From Neobacillus cucumis (lineage in GTDB: Bacteria; Bacillota; Bacilli; Bacillales; Cytobacillaceae), in the NCBI RefSeq assembly GCF_002860255.1, contig NZ_PGVE01000017.1, forward strand, positions 62,001-126,000: a stretch of 64,000 nt of DNA, written 5' to 3'. Position 1 is the stretch's first letter. Every line of letters begins with the position of its first letter. Shown here piece by piece: positions 46,332 to 57,112 of the stretch. A model generated the notes under the pieces. It was not told the DNA's origin. It did not search any database and saw nothing but the letters and a program-made list of their open reading frames with translations. The position numbers were made by a program, and so were the translations under genes.

Positions 46332-47564
46332 TTGACACAGAAAGTGGTTCTAGTGGGTTCATTGGACACAAAGGGGATTGAATTCAAGTATATAAAGGAT
46401 GCTCTAGAAAAGTTAGGTATCGAGACCCTGGTTGTTGATGTGGGTGTCCTTAATAAACCTGCTTTTAATCCGGATATACCAAGTTCGGAAGTTGCCCAGT
46501 TTGCGGGAACAACTTTAGAAATTCTTAGAGAAGAAAAAGATAGAGGGAAAGCCGTAACTGCAATGGCTGAAGGAGCTGCTAAAGCTGTAGAAAAATTATT
46601 GGCACAAGGGATTGTTGGCGGGATTTTTGGAATGGGAGGTACAGCAGGAACTACTGTTGGGGCATCAGCCATGAAAGTTGTTCCTATTGGAATCCCTAAA
46701 TTACTTCTTTCCACAGTTGCCTCTGGTAATACTAGGCCATACGTGGGTGTGAAGGACGTAACCATGATGTATTCAGTTATTGACATTGCAGGAGTTAATA
46801 AATTATCACGTCGTATCCTGAGTAACGCTGCCTATGCAATAGGTGGAATGGTTAAGGGAATTTCAACTGAGCTTGAACAAGAAGAAGAAAAAACAACCAT
46901 TGGGATGACCATGTTTGGGGTAACAACACCATGTGTTACAAGAGTTCGGGAAATCCTCGAAGAGAAAGGGTACGATATATTAGTATTTCATGCAACTGGA
47001 ACAGGTGGTCTCGCTATGGAAGAGTTAGTCGATGCAGGTTTTATTAAGGCCGTTGCTGATATTACAACTACTGAATTAGCGGACGAATTGGTAGGTGGCA
47101 TTTTTACTGCCGGCCCTTCAAGATTGGAAGCGGCAGGTAGATCAGGAGTACCACAGGTTGTATCTGTAGGAGCTTTAGACATGGTGAATTTCGGACCACC
47201 TGATACCGTTCCGGAAAAATTTAAAAATCGTAAGTTTTATCAACACAACCCAACAACAACATTAATGAGGACAACAATAGAAGAGAACCGTCAATTAGGG
47301 GAAACAATCGCGAAAAAGTTGAATCAAGCCAAGTCACCGACTGTTGTTATTTTCCCAAAAGGAGGAGTTTCGCTCATTGATCAGGCCTCTCAAGCGTTTG
47401 ATGGGGTAGAGGAGAGGGAAGCCCTTTATAAGGCTCTAAAAGAAAATTTGAGAAGCGATATTCCATTTATTGAGAGTGAAAAGAATATAAATGATCCTTC
47501 TGTTTCCGTACTTATTTCAGAGCAATTATTAAGTATTTTAAGAGAGGAGATTTCTATTTCATGA
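46332..47564 (+). CDS. Tm-1-like ATP-binding domain protein (UPF0261)
   Basis: A 410-residue protein of the Tm-1/UPF0261 family, named for the tomato virus-resistance protein. An N-terminal nucleotide-type domain opens [11 protein letters not shown] near residue 5, with glycine-rich [12 protein letters not shown] near residue 96, and a second half follows from about residue 185 ([13 protein letters not shown]). Start is TTG at 46332 after AAAAGGGG. It overlaps the next gene by four bases. In bacteria it is almost always paired with the PEP-hydrolase-family gene; its reaction is unknown. Confidence 0.9.
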   Translation: MTQKVVLVGSLDTKGIEFKYIKDALEKLGIETLVVDVGVLNKPAFNPDIPSSEVAQFAGTTLEILREEKDRGKAVTAMAEGAAKAVEKLLAQGIVGGIFGMGGTAGTTVGASAMKVVPIGIPKLLLSTVASGNTRPYVGVKDVTMMYSVIDIAGVNKLSRRILSNAAYAIGGMVKGISTELEQEEEKTTIGMTMFGVTTPCVTRVREILEEKGYDILVFHATGTGGLAMEELVDAGFIKAVADITTTELADELVGGIFTAGPSRLEAAGRSGVPQVVSVGALDMVNFGPPDTVPEKFKNRKFYQHNPTTTLMRTTIEENRQLGETIAKKLNQAKSPTVVIFPKGGVSLIDQASQAFDGVEEREALYKALKENLRSDIPFIESEKNINDPSVSVLISEQLLSILREEISIS

Positions 47565-48385
47565 TGATTACTAGAGAAGAAATCCTACAAAGACTGCACA
47601 CAAATATTAAGGAAAATATAGCTGTCGTTGGTGCCGGAGCAGGGACAGGTTTATCAGCAAAATGTGCTGAAATGGGTGGAGTAGATTTAATCATTATCTA
47701 TAATTCTGGCAGATACCGCATGTCAGGCAGAGGTTCATTAGCAGGATTGATGCCTTATGGGGATGCCAATCAAATTGTGGTAGACATGGGAAGAGAAGTT
47801 CTTCCGATCGTAGAAAATACACCAGTGCTAGCTGGGGTATGTGGAACAGATCCTTTTAGAGTAATGGATGTTTTTTTGGAAGATTTAAAACGGATGGGCT
47901 TTTCTGGGGTGCAGAATTTTCCTACGGTTGGCCTATGTGATGGAGTTTTTAGACAAAATCTTGAAGAAACTGGCATGGGTTATGATCTGGAAGTGGAGAT
48001 GATTAGGAAAGCTCATAAACTCGGATTACTAACGACACCATATGTTTTTAATGAAGAAGATGCCATGAAAATGGCGGAAGCTGGAGCAGATGTACTTGTA
48101 GCACATGTTGGGCTGACAACCAAGGGAAGTATTGGTGCAAAGACAGCTTTAACGCTTGACCAATCAGTGGATCTTGTTCAGAGAATTCATGATGCAGCCA
48201 AATCGGTAAATCCCGAAATCATTGTATTATGTCACGGCGGACCTATCTCCGAACCAGAAGATGCCGCGTATGTTTTAAGTAAAACCAATGGTGTTGCAGG
48301 CTTTTTTGGAGCTTCTAGCATGGAGCGGCTGCCGACGGAAATTGCTATTACTGAGCAGGTTAAAAAGTTTAAGAATATTTACTAG
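47561..48385 (+). CDS. Phosphoenolpyruvate hydrolase family protein (TIM barrel)
   Basis: A 274-residue TIM barrel of the PEP_hydrolase (DUF2090-like, TIM-barrel signal-transduction) family. Landmarks: [16 protein letters not shown] near residue 21, [13 protein letters not shown] near residue 118 and [13 protein letters not shown] near residue 226. It overlaps the Tm-1-like gene (ATGATGA), so the two proteins probably act together. The natural reaction is unknown; it may be an aldolase-like lyase of the sugar operon. Confidence 0.88.
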   Translation: MMITREEILQRLHTNIKENIAVVGAGAGTGLSAKCAEMGGVDLIIIYNSGRYRMSGRGSLAGLMPYGDANQIVVDMGREVLPIVENTPVLAGVCGTDPFRVMDVFLEDLKRMGFSGVQNFPTVGLCDGVFRQNLEETGMGYDLEVEMIRKAHKLGLLTTPYVFNEEDAMKMAEAGADVLVAHVGLTTKGSIGAKTALTLDQSVDLVQRIHDAAKSVNPEIIVLCHGGPISEPEDAAYVLSKTNGVAGFFGASSMERLPTEIAITEQVKKFKNIY

Positions 48386-48476
48386 TTGTATACTTCGATG
48401 ACCTTCTTAAAATAGTTACTTTTCCACCTAAAATTATTCACTACACTGGCTTTTTCACCTATATTGTTTAATAATA

Positions 48477-48510
48477 AAGTCTGCCTAGAATTATTGGGCA
48501 GACTTTTTTA
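48477..48510 (+). terminator. Intrinsic terminator of the sugar operon
   Basis: AAGTCTGCC and GGCAGACTT pair around a 10-base loop and are followed by TTTT. Confidence 0.9.
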
Positions 48511-48556
48511 GAACAATCTTACAAAATATTGATAAGTAACTTGAAAGGATTTCCCA

Positions 48557-50218
48557 ATGAATACATCATTAGAAATGCTAATCCATTTATTTGAACGTGC
48601 TGCTTTGCTTTTGATTTGTCTATTCTTTATGATCCGAATCCCAAGATTTAAAGAATCCCTTCAAAAAGACCGCCATTCAATGACAGAGCGGCTTGTTATT
48701 ACTCTTATGTTTTGTTTATTTGCTATTTTTGGTACCTATTCGGGGATCAACGTCGAAGGTTCCCTGGTGAATATTAGGATCATCGCAGTTGTTTCGGGTG
48801 GTATTTTGTTCGGTCCTTGGGTGGGAATCATTTCTGGAGTCGTCTCGGGTGTGCATCGCTATTTAATTGATATTGGTGGAATCACATCGGTCCCATGCTT
48901 AATCACAAGTATTATTGCGGGGATTGTCTCTGGTTATATTAACCGAAAAGTAAAGAGATCTTTACGTTGGATTTATGGAATAGCCGCAGGTATGTTTTGT
49001 GAAATATTGACGATGCTGTTGATTCTTGCCATGGCAGAACCATTTTCACTTGGATTGGATATCGTTTCGAAAATTGCCTTTCCTATGATAGCGGGAGCAG
49101 TTAACATTGGTCTGATTGTATTACTGGTTATGAGTGTGGAGGGTGAAAAAGAAACGATCGCTGCAAGACAGGCCAAGCTGTCATTAGATATTGCGAATAA
49201 GACTTTGCCTTATTTTCGCTCTATCAATTCCGATTCATTAAGAAAGATTTGCAGTATTATAAAGGATGATATCAAGGCCGATGCAGTTGCCATTACAGAT
49301 ATCCACAATGTCCTGGCCTATGTTGGCTTTGGGGAAGAGCATTATCGGATTGGTCAAGAAATAATAAGTGATTTGACAAAAGAAGCGATTCGAAACGGGA
49401 AGTTCATCATTCGGAATCAAATTGCCGATCACCATACGCCCCAAATTCACTCTCTGTTGATTGTTCCTTTTGAGGAACATGGAGAAGTGACAGGAACATT
49501 AAAAATCTACTATCGAAAAGCCTATAAGATGACTTATTCGCTTCAGACGATGGCCATCGGACTTTCGCAGATTATTTCCACTCTTATGGAAGTTTCCCGC
49601 ATTGAACAAATAAAGGAAGCAGCCAATAAGGCAGAGTTGAAGGCATTGCAAACAAAGATTAATCCTCACTTTTTGTTTAATGCCCTTAATGCGATTGCCT
49701 CCACTACCCGCAGGAATCCCGACAAGGCCCGTGAGTTGATTATCAACCTCTCCGGATATATGCGCTACAATCTAGAGGTCAGTGATGAATTGATTGACAT
49801 ACATAAAGAATTGAATCAGGTCCACGATTATGTAGAAATTGAGAAAGCCCGTTTTGGGAGCCGTTTGACAATAGTATATGATATTGATGAAGTGGATCTT
49901 AAAATTCCAAGCTTGCTCATCCAGCCTTTAGTGGAGAATGCCATCATTCACGGCATCTTAAAGAGAAAAGGACCAGGAATTGTGTCCATTTCAATTAAGG
50001 ATTTGGGAAAAAAAATAAGAGTAAGTGTCAAGGATACGGGTGCTGGCATTAGTGAAGAGGTCATCGACCAATTGAAGCATGATACTGTACCAGCAAACAA
50101 AATCGGCTTGTATAATGTACATCAGCGTGTCAAACTCATCTTTGGACATGGGCTCGTCATTCGCCGTCTGTCACCAGGAACAGAAGTTTTTTTTGAAATG
50201 GTAAAGGAGAAACTATGA
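48557..50218 (+). CDS. lytS: LytS-type sensor histidine kinase
   Basis: Sensor kinase of 553 residues: 5TM-Lyt membrane sensor (about 1-195), GAF domain (about 215-350), His_kinase domain with phospho-acceptor His in [10 protein letters not shown] near residue 373, and an ATPase domain with VENAIIHG and DTGAGI boxes. Overlaps lytT by four bases. Members sense cell-envelope state, or pyruvate in the BtsS/YpdA branch. The transporter that follows suggests the pyruvate-type role. Confidence 0.92.
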   Translation: MNTSLEMLIHLFERAALLLICLFFMIRIPRFKESLQKDRHSMTERLVITLMFCLFAIFGTYSGINVEGSLVNIRIIAVVSGGILFGPWVGIISGVVSGVHRYLIDIGGITSVPCLITSIIAGIVSGYINRKVKRSLRWIYGIAAGMFCEILTMLLILAMAEPFSLGLDIVSKIAFPMIAGAVNIGLIVLLVMSVEGEKETIAARQAKLSLDIANKTLPYFRSINSDSLRKICSIIKDDIKADAVAITDIHNVLAYVGFGEEHYRIGQEIISDLTKEAIRNGKFIIRNQIADHHTPQIHSLLIVPFEEHGEVTGTLKIYYRKAYKMTYSLQTMAIGLSQIISTLMEVSRIEQIKEAANKAELKALQTKINPHFLFNALNAIASTTRRNPDKARELIINLSGYMRYNLEVSDELIDIHKELNQVHDYVEIEKARFGSRLTIVYDIDEVDLKIPSLLIQPLVENAIIHGILKRKGPGIVSISIKDLGKKIRVSVKDTGAGISEEVIDQLKHDTVPANKIGLYNVHQRVKLIFGHGLVIRRLSPGTEVFFEMVKEKL

Positions 50219-50985
50219 AAGCAATCATTGTGGAAGATGAAATTCCAGCTCGTGAAGAATTGGAATATTTAATTGAAAACTATAGTAATATTGAAGTCAC
50301 TCATTTCTTTGATGATGGCTTAGATGTATTGAAATTTCTGCAGGAACAAGAAACAGACGTGATTTTTTTGGATATTAATATCCCATCACTTGATGGGATG
50401 CTGCTGGCTAGTACCATAAGCAAATTTACCAAAAGACCTTATATTGTCTTTACCACTGCCTATAAGGAACATGCCGCGCAGGCATTTGAACTAGAAGCCT
50501 TTGATTACGTCCTCAAGCCATATGATGAAAAGAGAATTGCGGCGATGTTAAGCAGGCTTGAAGCTGCCTATACACGGGATCATACCACTGATACCATGAT
50601 CCTTGATAGAAAAACGAATGCTCCTGCACATGAAACGGAAGCCCACGCAAAGGCGCCAAATCGAATTAATTTAAAAAAGAATGATAAAATTATTGTGACG
50701 GATGTGAATGACATTTATTATGCGGAAGCAAGTGAAAAGGTAACATTGGTTTACTCAAGGAATGAGGAATATACCATGCCGATGAGTATATCTGAATTTC
50801 ATGCTCTTTTACCGGAAGACATCTTCTTTCGTTGTCACCGTTCGTATACAGTTAACTTAACAAAAATTCGTGAAATTGTACCTTGGTTTAACCAAACCTA
50901 TCAATTGCGTTTGAAAGATCTTTTAATAGAAATTCCGGTAAGCAGAAGCAAGGTGAAAGCGTTTCGACAAATTATGAAGCTATAA
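50215..50985 (+). CDS. lytT: LytTR response regulator
   Basis: A 256-residue regulator with an N-terminal receiver (acidic pair near 8-9, phospho-Asp in VIFLDINIP near residue 54, Lys in YVLKPYD) and a C-terminal LytTR DNA-binding domain from about residue 150 ([12 protein letters not shown]). Partner of the kinase. The direct repeats at 50992-51022 downstream are the expected type of site, so it likely activates the MFS gene. Confidence 0.93.
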   Translation: MKAIIVEDEIPAREELEYLIENYSNIEVTHFFDDGLDVLKFLQEQETDVIFLDINIPSLDGMLLASTISKFTKRPYIVFTTAYKEHAAQAFELEAFDYVLKPYDEKRIAAMLSRLEAAYTRDHTTDTMILDRKTNAPAHETEAHAKAPNRINLKKNDKIIVTDVNDIYYAEASEKVTLVYSRNEEYTMPMSISEFHALLPEDIFFRCHRSYTVNLTKIREIVPWFNQTYQLRLKDLLIEIPVSRSKVKAFRQIMKL

Positions 50986-50991
50986 CCTCCA

Positions 50992-51055
50992 TTCATTCCG
51001 ATTATTAAGCATTTCATTCCGAAAACGGTTTCTCTCTTTTTTTCAGTGGTATTAT
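50992..51055 (+). promoter_or_regulatory. LytTR-type direct repeats and promoter of the MFS gene
   Basis: TTCATTCCGA at 50992-51001 and 51013-51022, 21 bases start to start (two helical turns). The second copy reads AGCATTTCATTCCGA, which contains nine of ten bases of the YpdB site GGCATTTCAT; the N11 spacing is the same. A -10-like TATTAT is at 51050-51055. Confidence 0.65.
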
Positions 51056-51131
51056 GATCATGTAAACGATAACAAAAAGATTATTAATGGTAAACATGAT
51101 TATTTTTATAGGAAGAAAAGAGGAGATTGTG

Positions 51132-52379
51132 ATGAAAACAAGCACAGATCGTCGTTGGTTAATTGTAATAGGAACCATTATCGTACAAATGGGACTAGGT
51201 ACTATCTATACTTGGAGTCTTTTCAACCAGCCCTTGGTAGACCACTTTGGCTGGCAGTTAAATTCAGTTGCTTTGACTTTTTCGATTACTAGCTTAGCCT
51301 TAGCTTTATCCACACTGTTTGCAGGGAAGCTGCAGGATAAATGGGGAATTCGCCGTTTACTTACTTGTGCAGGTATTGTTCTCGGTGCTGGATTAATAAT
51401 AAGTTCCCAAGTTTCATCATTATGGATGCTTTATATCTTAGCAGGGGTCATTGTTGGTGCAGCTGATGGTACGGCTTATATCACCTCATTATCAAATTTA
51501 ATTAAATGGTTTCCGGAAAGAAAAGGTCTTATTTCTGGAATTTCTGTTGGAGCGTATGGTACGGGTAGTTTAATATTCAAGTTCATTAATGGGTCCTTCA
51601 TCCAATCAGCCGGGGTTACCCAGGCATTCCTTTTTTGGGGATTAATCGTCATGATCATGGTCGTGGGTGGTTCATTTCTAGTTCGGGAAGCCAAAATTTC
51701 TCAAGAGCAAAAAATTCAAAATGGCAGAATTCAAAAAAATTATACGGTTAAAGAAATGTTAAAAACGAAGGAAGCTTATCTCTTATTTGTGATTTTCTTT
51801 ACAAGCTGCATGAGTGGATTATTCTTAATTGGCATTGTGAAGGACATTGGTGTTAAAATGGCTGGGCTTGATATTGCAACCGCAAGTAATGCAGTGGCAT
51901 TAGTTGCCATCTTTAATACAAGCGGCCGGATTATTCTTGGAGCTTTATCGGATAAAGTAGGCCGTTTACGAGTAGTATCAGGTGCATTACTTGTTACAGC
52001 AGCGGCTGTATCTGTATTAAGTTTTGTCCATCTGAATTATGGACTGTTCTTTGCTAGTGTAGCTGCAATTGCGTTTTGTTTTGGCGGTAATATTACAGTA
52101 TTTCCAGCCATTGTCGCCGATTTCTTCGGATTGAAAAATCAAAGTAAAAACTATGGAATCATTTATCAAGGCTTCGGTATTGGCGCCATCTCAGGATCAT
52201 TTATTGCTTCCTCTTTAGGCGGATTTATTCCAACCTTTAAGTTAATTGCGGTTTTGAGCATTGTTTCTGTCATCATTGCCATGACGATCAAGTCACCTGG
52301 CAATGGCAATCCTAAAGCGAAGGATAAAAGTAATACTGGTAAAATTGGCAGCTTCTCACCAGATACACGAGCAAGTTAA
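51132..52379 (+). CDS. OFA-family MFS transporter (YhjX-like)
   Basis: Twelve-helix major facilitator of 415 residues in the oxalate/formate antiporter (OFA) family, with GTIYTWSLFNQPL in helix 1 and the MFS loop motif near residue 65 (GKLQDKWGIRR). The frame begins at 51087, but the ATG at 51132 has AGAGGAG. E. coli YhjX of this family is a pyruvate-inducible transporter under YpdAB control, and the adjacent LytS/LytT-type pair plus matching repeats point to the same wiring here (inference). Substrate likely a small monocarboxylate. Confidence 0.88.
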   Translation: MKTSTDRRWLIVIGTIIVQMGLGTIYTWSLFNQPLVDHFGWQLNSVALTFSITSLALALSTLFAGKLQDKWGIRRLLTCAGIVLGAGLIISSQVSSLWMLYILAGVIVGAADGTAYITSLSNLIKWFPERKGLISGISVGAYGTGSLIFKFINGSFIQSAGVTQAFLFWGLIVMIMVVGGSFLVREAKISQEQKIQNGRIQKNYTVKEMLKTKEAYLLFVIFFTSCMSGLFLIGIVKDIGVKMAGLDIATASNAVALVAIFNTSGRIILGALSDKVGRLRVVSGALLVTAAAVSVLSFVHLNYGLFFASVAAIAFCFGGNITVFPAIVADFFGLKNQSKNYGIIYQGFGIGAISGSFIASSLGGFIPTFKLIAVLSIVSVIIAMTIKSPGNGNPKAKDKSNTGKIGSFSPDTRAS

Positions 52380-52406
52380 TATCGAATTAGAAATGAAGGA
52401 ATTTGG

Positions 52407-52435
52407 AAAAAGGCAGGAACATACTGCCTTTTTTT
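52407..52435 (+). terminator. Intrinsic terminator after the MFS gene
   Basis: AAAAAGGCAG and CTGCCTTTTT pair around GAACATA, with a seven-T run. Confidence 0.9.
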
Positions 52436-52586
52436 GTTGTATGTAAGAATATTTAATGATGCCGCTTAATATTTTGAATTCTAGCAACGATATTTTGGGA
52501 AGTAAACTGTATTGTTGCTATATATGAAACTTTAATAAAAAAATTAATTCTTAGCCAAGCAAATGAGGAAGCAATGAACCGTTTGT

Positions 52587-53477
52587 TTATTCTTTTTGGT
52601 ATGTATTAATCAATTGCTTAATAAAGGCATCCATCGTATTGTCTATGAATAAATCTTTTTTATAAACGATCCCTATCATTTTTCGAAAATCACGATCCAT
52701 AATCTGTACCTGTCTAATTTTATGATCGTGAATGGTAGAAAGATAGGATTTTGGTAAAATAGTGGCTAAATCATGATTCTTCTTTACAAGTTGAAGCAGT
52801 CCCTCAACGGTTGAAAACTCAATTCTAGGTTGGATAGTGAAGCCAGCCTTTTGACCTTCTTCCTCAAAAAAGTGACGCATGGTAAATTGATGGGGCAGTA
52901 ATGTCAGCGGATAGGTTTGCAAGTCTTTTAGTTTAATAGACTCGATCTCAGCAAGGTCGTGAAGATGGGATATGACTAAATAAAACTCCTCTTCAAAAAG
53001 TGGGATTGTTTCAAGCCGATTGTCTTCCTCCATTAAAAAGGTTACTCCCATGTCTAATTGATTTTGTAAAATCCTATCAAAGGTCTCTTTCGTTCTCAAA
53101 TCAATGATGGATAGCTCGATTCCAGGATATTTTTCATGAAAGGATAAAACTGGAGATGTGAGTAAATGTCCTCCCGAGCATCCAATCGCCAATTTTCCGC
53201 GTAAAATCCCCCTCACGTCCTTAATTTTTGTAGTTGCCTGTTCTATTTCAAAAAAAATCCGTTCGCAATGTTCCAATAGAATGTTCCCTGCATAGGTTAA
53301 ACGTACTTTTTTCCCGGCCCGGCTGAACAGGGGGGTACCCAGCTGGGCTTCCAACAGCCGTATTTGCTGACTCAGTGTGGGCTGACTGATTCCTAGTTTT
53401 TCTGCAGCTTTTGTAAAATGTAATTCCTCAGATACGGTAACAAAATATTCTAATAGACGAAACTCCACTAGCTTCAC
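52587..53477 (-). CDS. LysR family transcriptional regulator
   Basis: A 296-residue LysR regulator with its N-terminal winged helix (FTKAAEKLGISQPTLSQQIR near residues 22-41) and a ligand-binding domain from about residue 90. Divergent from the ThDP-enzyme gene with an ATAGTT-TAT-AACTAT palindrome between them, so it likely controls the aromatic/ThDP cluster in response to a pathway compound. Confidence 0.93.
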   Translation of the reverse strand: MKLVEFRLLEYFVTVSEELHFTKAAEKLGISQPTLSQQIRLLEAQLGTPLFSRAGKKVRLTYAGNILLEHCERIFFEIEQATTKIKDVRGILRGKLAIGCSGGHLLTSPVLSFHEKYPGIELSIIDLRTKETFDRILQNQLDMGVTFLMEEDNRLETIPLFEEEFYLVISHLHDLAEIESIKLKDLQTYPLTLLPHQFTMRHFFEEEGQKAGFTIQPRIEFSTVEGLLQLVKKNHDLATILPKSYLSTIHDHKIRQVQIMDRDFRKMIGIVYKKDLFIDNTMDAFIKQLINTYQKE

Positions 53478-53488
53478 ATCCTTTTTTG

Positions 53489-53503
53489 ATAGTTTATAAC
53501 TAT
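53489..53503. promoter_or_regulatory. LysR-type operator (T-N11-A)
   Basis: ATAGTT-TAT-AACTAT is a perfect palindrome that includes the T-N11-A pattern of LysR binding sites, 12 bases from the regulator start. Confidence 0.6.
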
Positions 53504-53629
53504 GATAATCATTAAAAATATTATATTGAACAATGAAAGGGTTTACAAATATAATGGCATTAAAGTTTTAAAAGTCTAAAAATTCATAACTGTTATTAGA
53601 GATTTAATCGAAGGACAGGAGATGTGATT

Positions 53630-55414
53630 ATGTCTAGTGAAAAAACTTCTATGGCATTAGCTCAAGCAGCGACAGGAAATTTCAAGTACACAACTTCCTC
53701 CGCTTTAATGGAGGCACTTCAAGAATCTGGGGTTTCTTACATTTTTGCAAACTTAGGAAGTGACCATCCAGCCATTATAGAAAGCTGGGCACAGGCTCAA
53801 CTAGAACAAAAAGAATTCCCAAAAGTGATCATTTGCCCGCATGAAATGGTAGCCTTAAGTGCTGCACATGGATTTGCGCAGGTTAGTGGAAAACCCCAAG
53901 CTGTTTTTGTACATGTTGAATGTGGAACCCAAAACATGGGTGGGGCCATACATAATGCGGCCAGAGGAAGAGTACCTGTATTTATTCTTGCTGGAGCTTC
54001 ACCATATACACAGGAAGGGGAACTTTTAGGAAGCCGGAATGAACATATTCACTGGCTTCAAGATGTGTTTGACCAGCGTGGGATTGTAAGAGAATATGTG
54101 AAATATGACAATGAAATAAGGACAGGGAAAAATGTAAAGCAGCTGGTTCATCGGGCGCTGCAAATAGCAGAAAGTGATCCAAAGGGACCCGTTTATTTAA
54201 TGGCACCCCGTGAGGTGTTGGAAGCAGAAATTGAACCTCCAGCTGTTGATCATCGTGGATGGAAACCACTTTCTTCATGTGCAATTGCACCGGACGATGT
54301 AGCAAAACTTGCCGAGAATCTGATCAAAGCCGAACATCCTTTAATTGTCACTTCCTACCTTGGCCGAAATACGGAAGCGGTTTCGGAGTTGGTCAAGCTT
54401 AGCGAGAAGTTAGCGATTCCTGTATTGGAGTCCGTACCAAACTATGTAAATTTTCCCGCTGACCATTCGATGCATGTAGGCTATCAATGGAACGCTCCTG
54501 TTCAAAATGAATTATTAAGTCAAGCGGATTATATTCTGGTCATTGATAGTGATATTCCTTGGATTCCATTAGTCAATAAGCCTGCTGATGGATGCGCTAT
54601 TTCTTATATTGATGTAGATCCATTAAAAGAGAAAACACCACTTTGGTATATTCCGTCTGAAAGCTTTTTTAAAGCAGATTCATTGGTGGCTCTTCAGCAA
54701 TTAAATTCCTATATTGACAGTGTTAACGATTTAAACCAAGAAAAAATATCTAACCGCCACCTCCAAATTGCTACGATCCATTCCAAACAAAGAAAGGAAT
54801 GGAAAGAGAATGAGACCTTACAGAACCCTGCCATCATTACACCTCAGTATTTAACAGCCTGTATCCGCGAGGCAATTGATGAAAACACGATTGTCTTGAC
54901 AGAATCCATTACGAATTATGATGTTGTTTCCAAACACCTTCCACGGAACACGCCTGGAACGCTATTTGGAAGTGGGGCAAGCTCACTGGGTTGGCACGGT
55001 GGTGCCGCCATTGGTGCTAAGCTGGCAGCTCCGGAGAAAATGATTGTCAATCTTACAGGGGATGGTACTTATATTTTCAGTAATCCGACACCTGTCCATT
55101 GGATCTCAAGGAAATATAACGTTCCATTCTTAACAGTGATTTATAACAATCATGGCTGGGGCGCGCCAAGGATGTCCACATTGGGTGTACATCCAAATGG
55201 AATTGCCAGTCGAACCGATCAATTTTGGGTGAATTTCGACCCGGTGGCGGATTTATCGAAAGTAGCCGAGGCCGCTGGCGGAGCCTATGCGCAAATTATT
55301 GAAAGATCAGAGGAACTGATGGACAGCCTTGTCAAGGCGATCAAAATGGTCAAAAGCGGAAGATCGGCTGTATTAGATGTACGGCTTCAAAATGTGTCCC
55401 AACAGCAGCTATAA
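53630..55414 (+). CDS. Thiamine-diphosphate enzyme (acetolactate synthase/benzoylformate decarboxylase type)
   Basis: ThDP-dependent decarboxylase-type protein of 594 residues. The cofactor-activating Glu lies in CPHEMVA near residue 71, and the ThDP/Mg motif GDGTYIF near residue 478, closing with NNHGWGAP near residue 505. Start at ATG 53630 (AGGAGA seven bases before), two codons after a GTG. It leads a cluster with an MFS transporter and a ring-hydroxylating oxygenase; a 2-oxo or aryl-2-oxo acid substrate is likely, but acetolactate synthase, oxalyl-CoA decarboxylase or sulfoacetaldehyde-type activity cannot be separated by eye. Confidence 0.88.
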   Translation: MSSEKTSMALAQAATGNFKYTTSSALMEALQESGVSYIFANLGSDHPAIIESWAQAQLEQKEFPKVIICPHEMVALSAAHGFAQVSGKPQAVFVHVECGTQNMGGAIHNAARGRVPVFILAGASPYTQEGELLGSRNEHIHWLQDVFDQRGIVREYVKYDNEIRTGKNVKQLVHRALQIAESDPKGPVYLMAPREVLEAEIEPPAVDHRGWKPLSSCAIAPDDVAKLAENLIKAEHPLIVTSYLGRNTEAVSELVKLSEKLAIPVLESVPNYVNFPADHSMHVGYQWNAPVQNELLSQADYILVIDSDIPWIPLVNKPADGCAISYIDVDPLKEKTPLWYIPSESFFKADSLVALQQLNSYIDSVNDLNQEKISNRHLQIATIHSKQRKEWKENETLQNPAIITPQYLTACIREAIDENTIVLTESITNYDVVSKHLPRNTPGTLFGSGASSLGWHGGAAIGAKLAAPEKMIVNLTGDGTYIFSNPTPVHWISRKYNVPFLTVIYNNHGWGAPRMSTLGVHPNGIASRTDQFWVNFDPVADLSKVAEAAGGAYAQIIERSEELMDSLVKAIKMVKSGRSAVLDVRLQNVSQQQL

Positions 55415-55459
55415 AGAGTATTCAAATAAATTGATATTTAAATTTAAGGGGGAGAACGG

Positions 55460-56920
55460 ATGAAGAAAAAGGGCTGGCAGCGCTATCACACGATTTGGGC
55501 AATGCTGTTTTTAGGGTGGTTTGTTTCCTATATTGACCGGACAGCCACCGGACCTGTCATTACATGGATGATTGACAATAAGGTGTCTTTCCTGTCCAAT
55601 GTCCCAAATCCACATGGATTAGGGGGATTAATCGGCAGTTTATTCTTTGCCGGTTTTATGATGAATCAATATCCTGGCGGTTCCATTGGTGATAAATTTG
55701 GGCACCGGACAGTTGTAGTATTAAGTATTTTATGGGCAGGGATTACGACCCTATTCACAGGGGTTATCTCAGGCTTAATCCTGTTTGTTCTTATACGTGT
55801 GTTATTGGGATTGGGAGAAGGGGTCTTTTATTCGAATGACCGCTCCTATATTGTCTACCATTCACCAAAGGAAAAAGTCGGGCTTGGAATGGGTGTCGTT
55901 ATTACCGGACTTTCGGTTGGTCTAACAGTCGCGACTCTTGGTGTCCCGCTTCTTCTCAACGCGATGGAACCAGTGATGGGGAAAGAGGCATGGCGCTCTC
56001 CTTTTATCCTTCTTGGTGTCATTACTTTAATCGCTTCAATCCTAATTTATAAATATATGAAACCTTTATCTGCATCTGTTCAGAAAATGAACCCAGAATC
56101 TCCAGCAGTCAAAGAAGCCTATGGAAGTGCATTTCTTCAAATGTTGAAGTATGCAGCTGTTTTCGTTGTCATCATCATGGGCATTTACTTTGCTGCCTTA
56201 AAAATGGGATTATCCGATATTGCCATTGCTTTTATTTTAGTCTGTCTTTGTCCGCTCTTTATTATTTTCCTTTACAAAACGCGTAAATCTGAAATTCGTC
56301 CTGTTTTAGCCAATAAAAACTTAATTTTTCTTTACCTATCCTTTATTCCGGTGATTTGGCATTTGTGGCTGTATGGTTATTGGTCCGTTTCGATCGTGAA
56401 GGATTTTGGCGGCGGAGCACTTGTTGCAGCTGCGCTGGTTGCTTCCTTTAATGGTATTGCTGGCATTATTGGCTTCCCAATTGGAGGAAGGATATCCGAT
56501 ATGGTAGCTGGAACGGAAAATGGCCGCCGAAATGTTTTGGCCGTTATGACTGCATTACTGACAGTATCAATATTTATATTTGCTGCGTACGTAATGACGG
56601 GTCATAACAATCCTGTCATCATGTCGATCATCCTTTTTGTATCTGGGTTGTTCTTCTTTGCCCTTCAGCCAGTGTCACATGCTTTGAATGCTGAAATTGC
56701 TCCTGAAAATAATCGGGGTGCAGCTTTTGGAATGTTTAATTTTATCTCGGAGATTGGAGCAGTTCTCTCTCCGGTTGTCTCTGGTGTTCTTCGTGACAGT
56801 ACTGGAAGCTGGGGAGCCCCGCTGTTGCTGGATGGTGTACTCCTTGCTGCCAGCTGTATTCTTGTGTTATGCGTCAACCGGGGAGTCTCCACGCAAATGA
56901 GCTTAACTGTTGAGAAATAA
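55460..56920 (+). CDS. MFS transporter, anion:cation symporter type
   Basis: A 486-residue twelve-helix major facilitator resembling the ACS (anion:cation symporter) subfamily that carries sugar acids and aromatic acids. Helix 1 reads FVSYIDRTATGPV and the loop motif is GSIGDKFGHR. It sits between the ThDP enzyme and the dioxygenase, so an aromatic carboxylate is the likely cargo. A GGGGGAG ribosome site precedes it. Confidence 0.87.
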   Translation: MKKKGWQRYHTIWAMLFLGWFVSYIDRTATGPVITWMIDNKVSFLSNVPNPHGLGGLIGSLFFAGFMMNQYPGGSIGDKFGHRTVVVLSILWAGITTLFTGVISGLILFVLIRVLLGLGEGVFYSNDRSYIVYHSPKEKVGLGMGVVITGLSVGLTVATLGVPLLLNAMEPVMGKEAWRSPFILLGVITLIASILIYKYMKPLSASVQKMNPESPAVKEAYGSAFLQMLKYAAVFVVIIMGIYFAALKMGLSDIAIAFILVCLCPLFIIFLYKTRKSEIRPVLANKNLIFLYLSFIPVIWHLWLYGYWSVSIVKDFGGGALVAAALVASFNGIAGIIGFPIGGRISDMVAGTENGRRNVLAVMTALLTVSIFIFAAYVMTGHNNPVIMSIILFVSGLFFFALQPVSHALNAEIAPENNRGAAFGMFNFISEIGAVLSPVVSGVLRDSTGSWGAPLLLDGVLLAASCILVLCVNRGVSTQMSLTVEK

Positions 56921-56947
56921 ACGGTAAACTCTGCAAGATAAAAACCG

Positions 56948-56982
56948 CCTTGTCTTTTTCCTAAAGGAGAAAGACAGGGGCT
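56948..56982 (+). terminator. Terminator-like hairpin after the MFS gene
   Basis: CCTTGTCTTT and AAAGACAGGG pair in a long imperfect stem around TTCCTAAAGGAG, with T-rich bases further on (TTATTTTTTT). Confidence 0.6.
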
Positions 56983-57112
56983 GATTTATTTTTTTAATAG
57001 AATAGTCGGTGTGATTTTACATAAATAGAAAAGCTTAAATGATTTGTTCAAGAGTAACTTTCGGCTCATTGCCTTACCATTTTTCACTTAAAAGTGAAGG
57101 AGGATAAATAAA

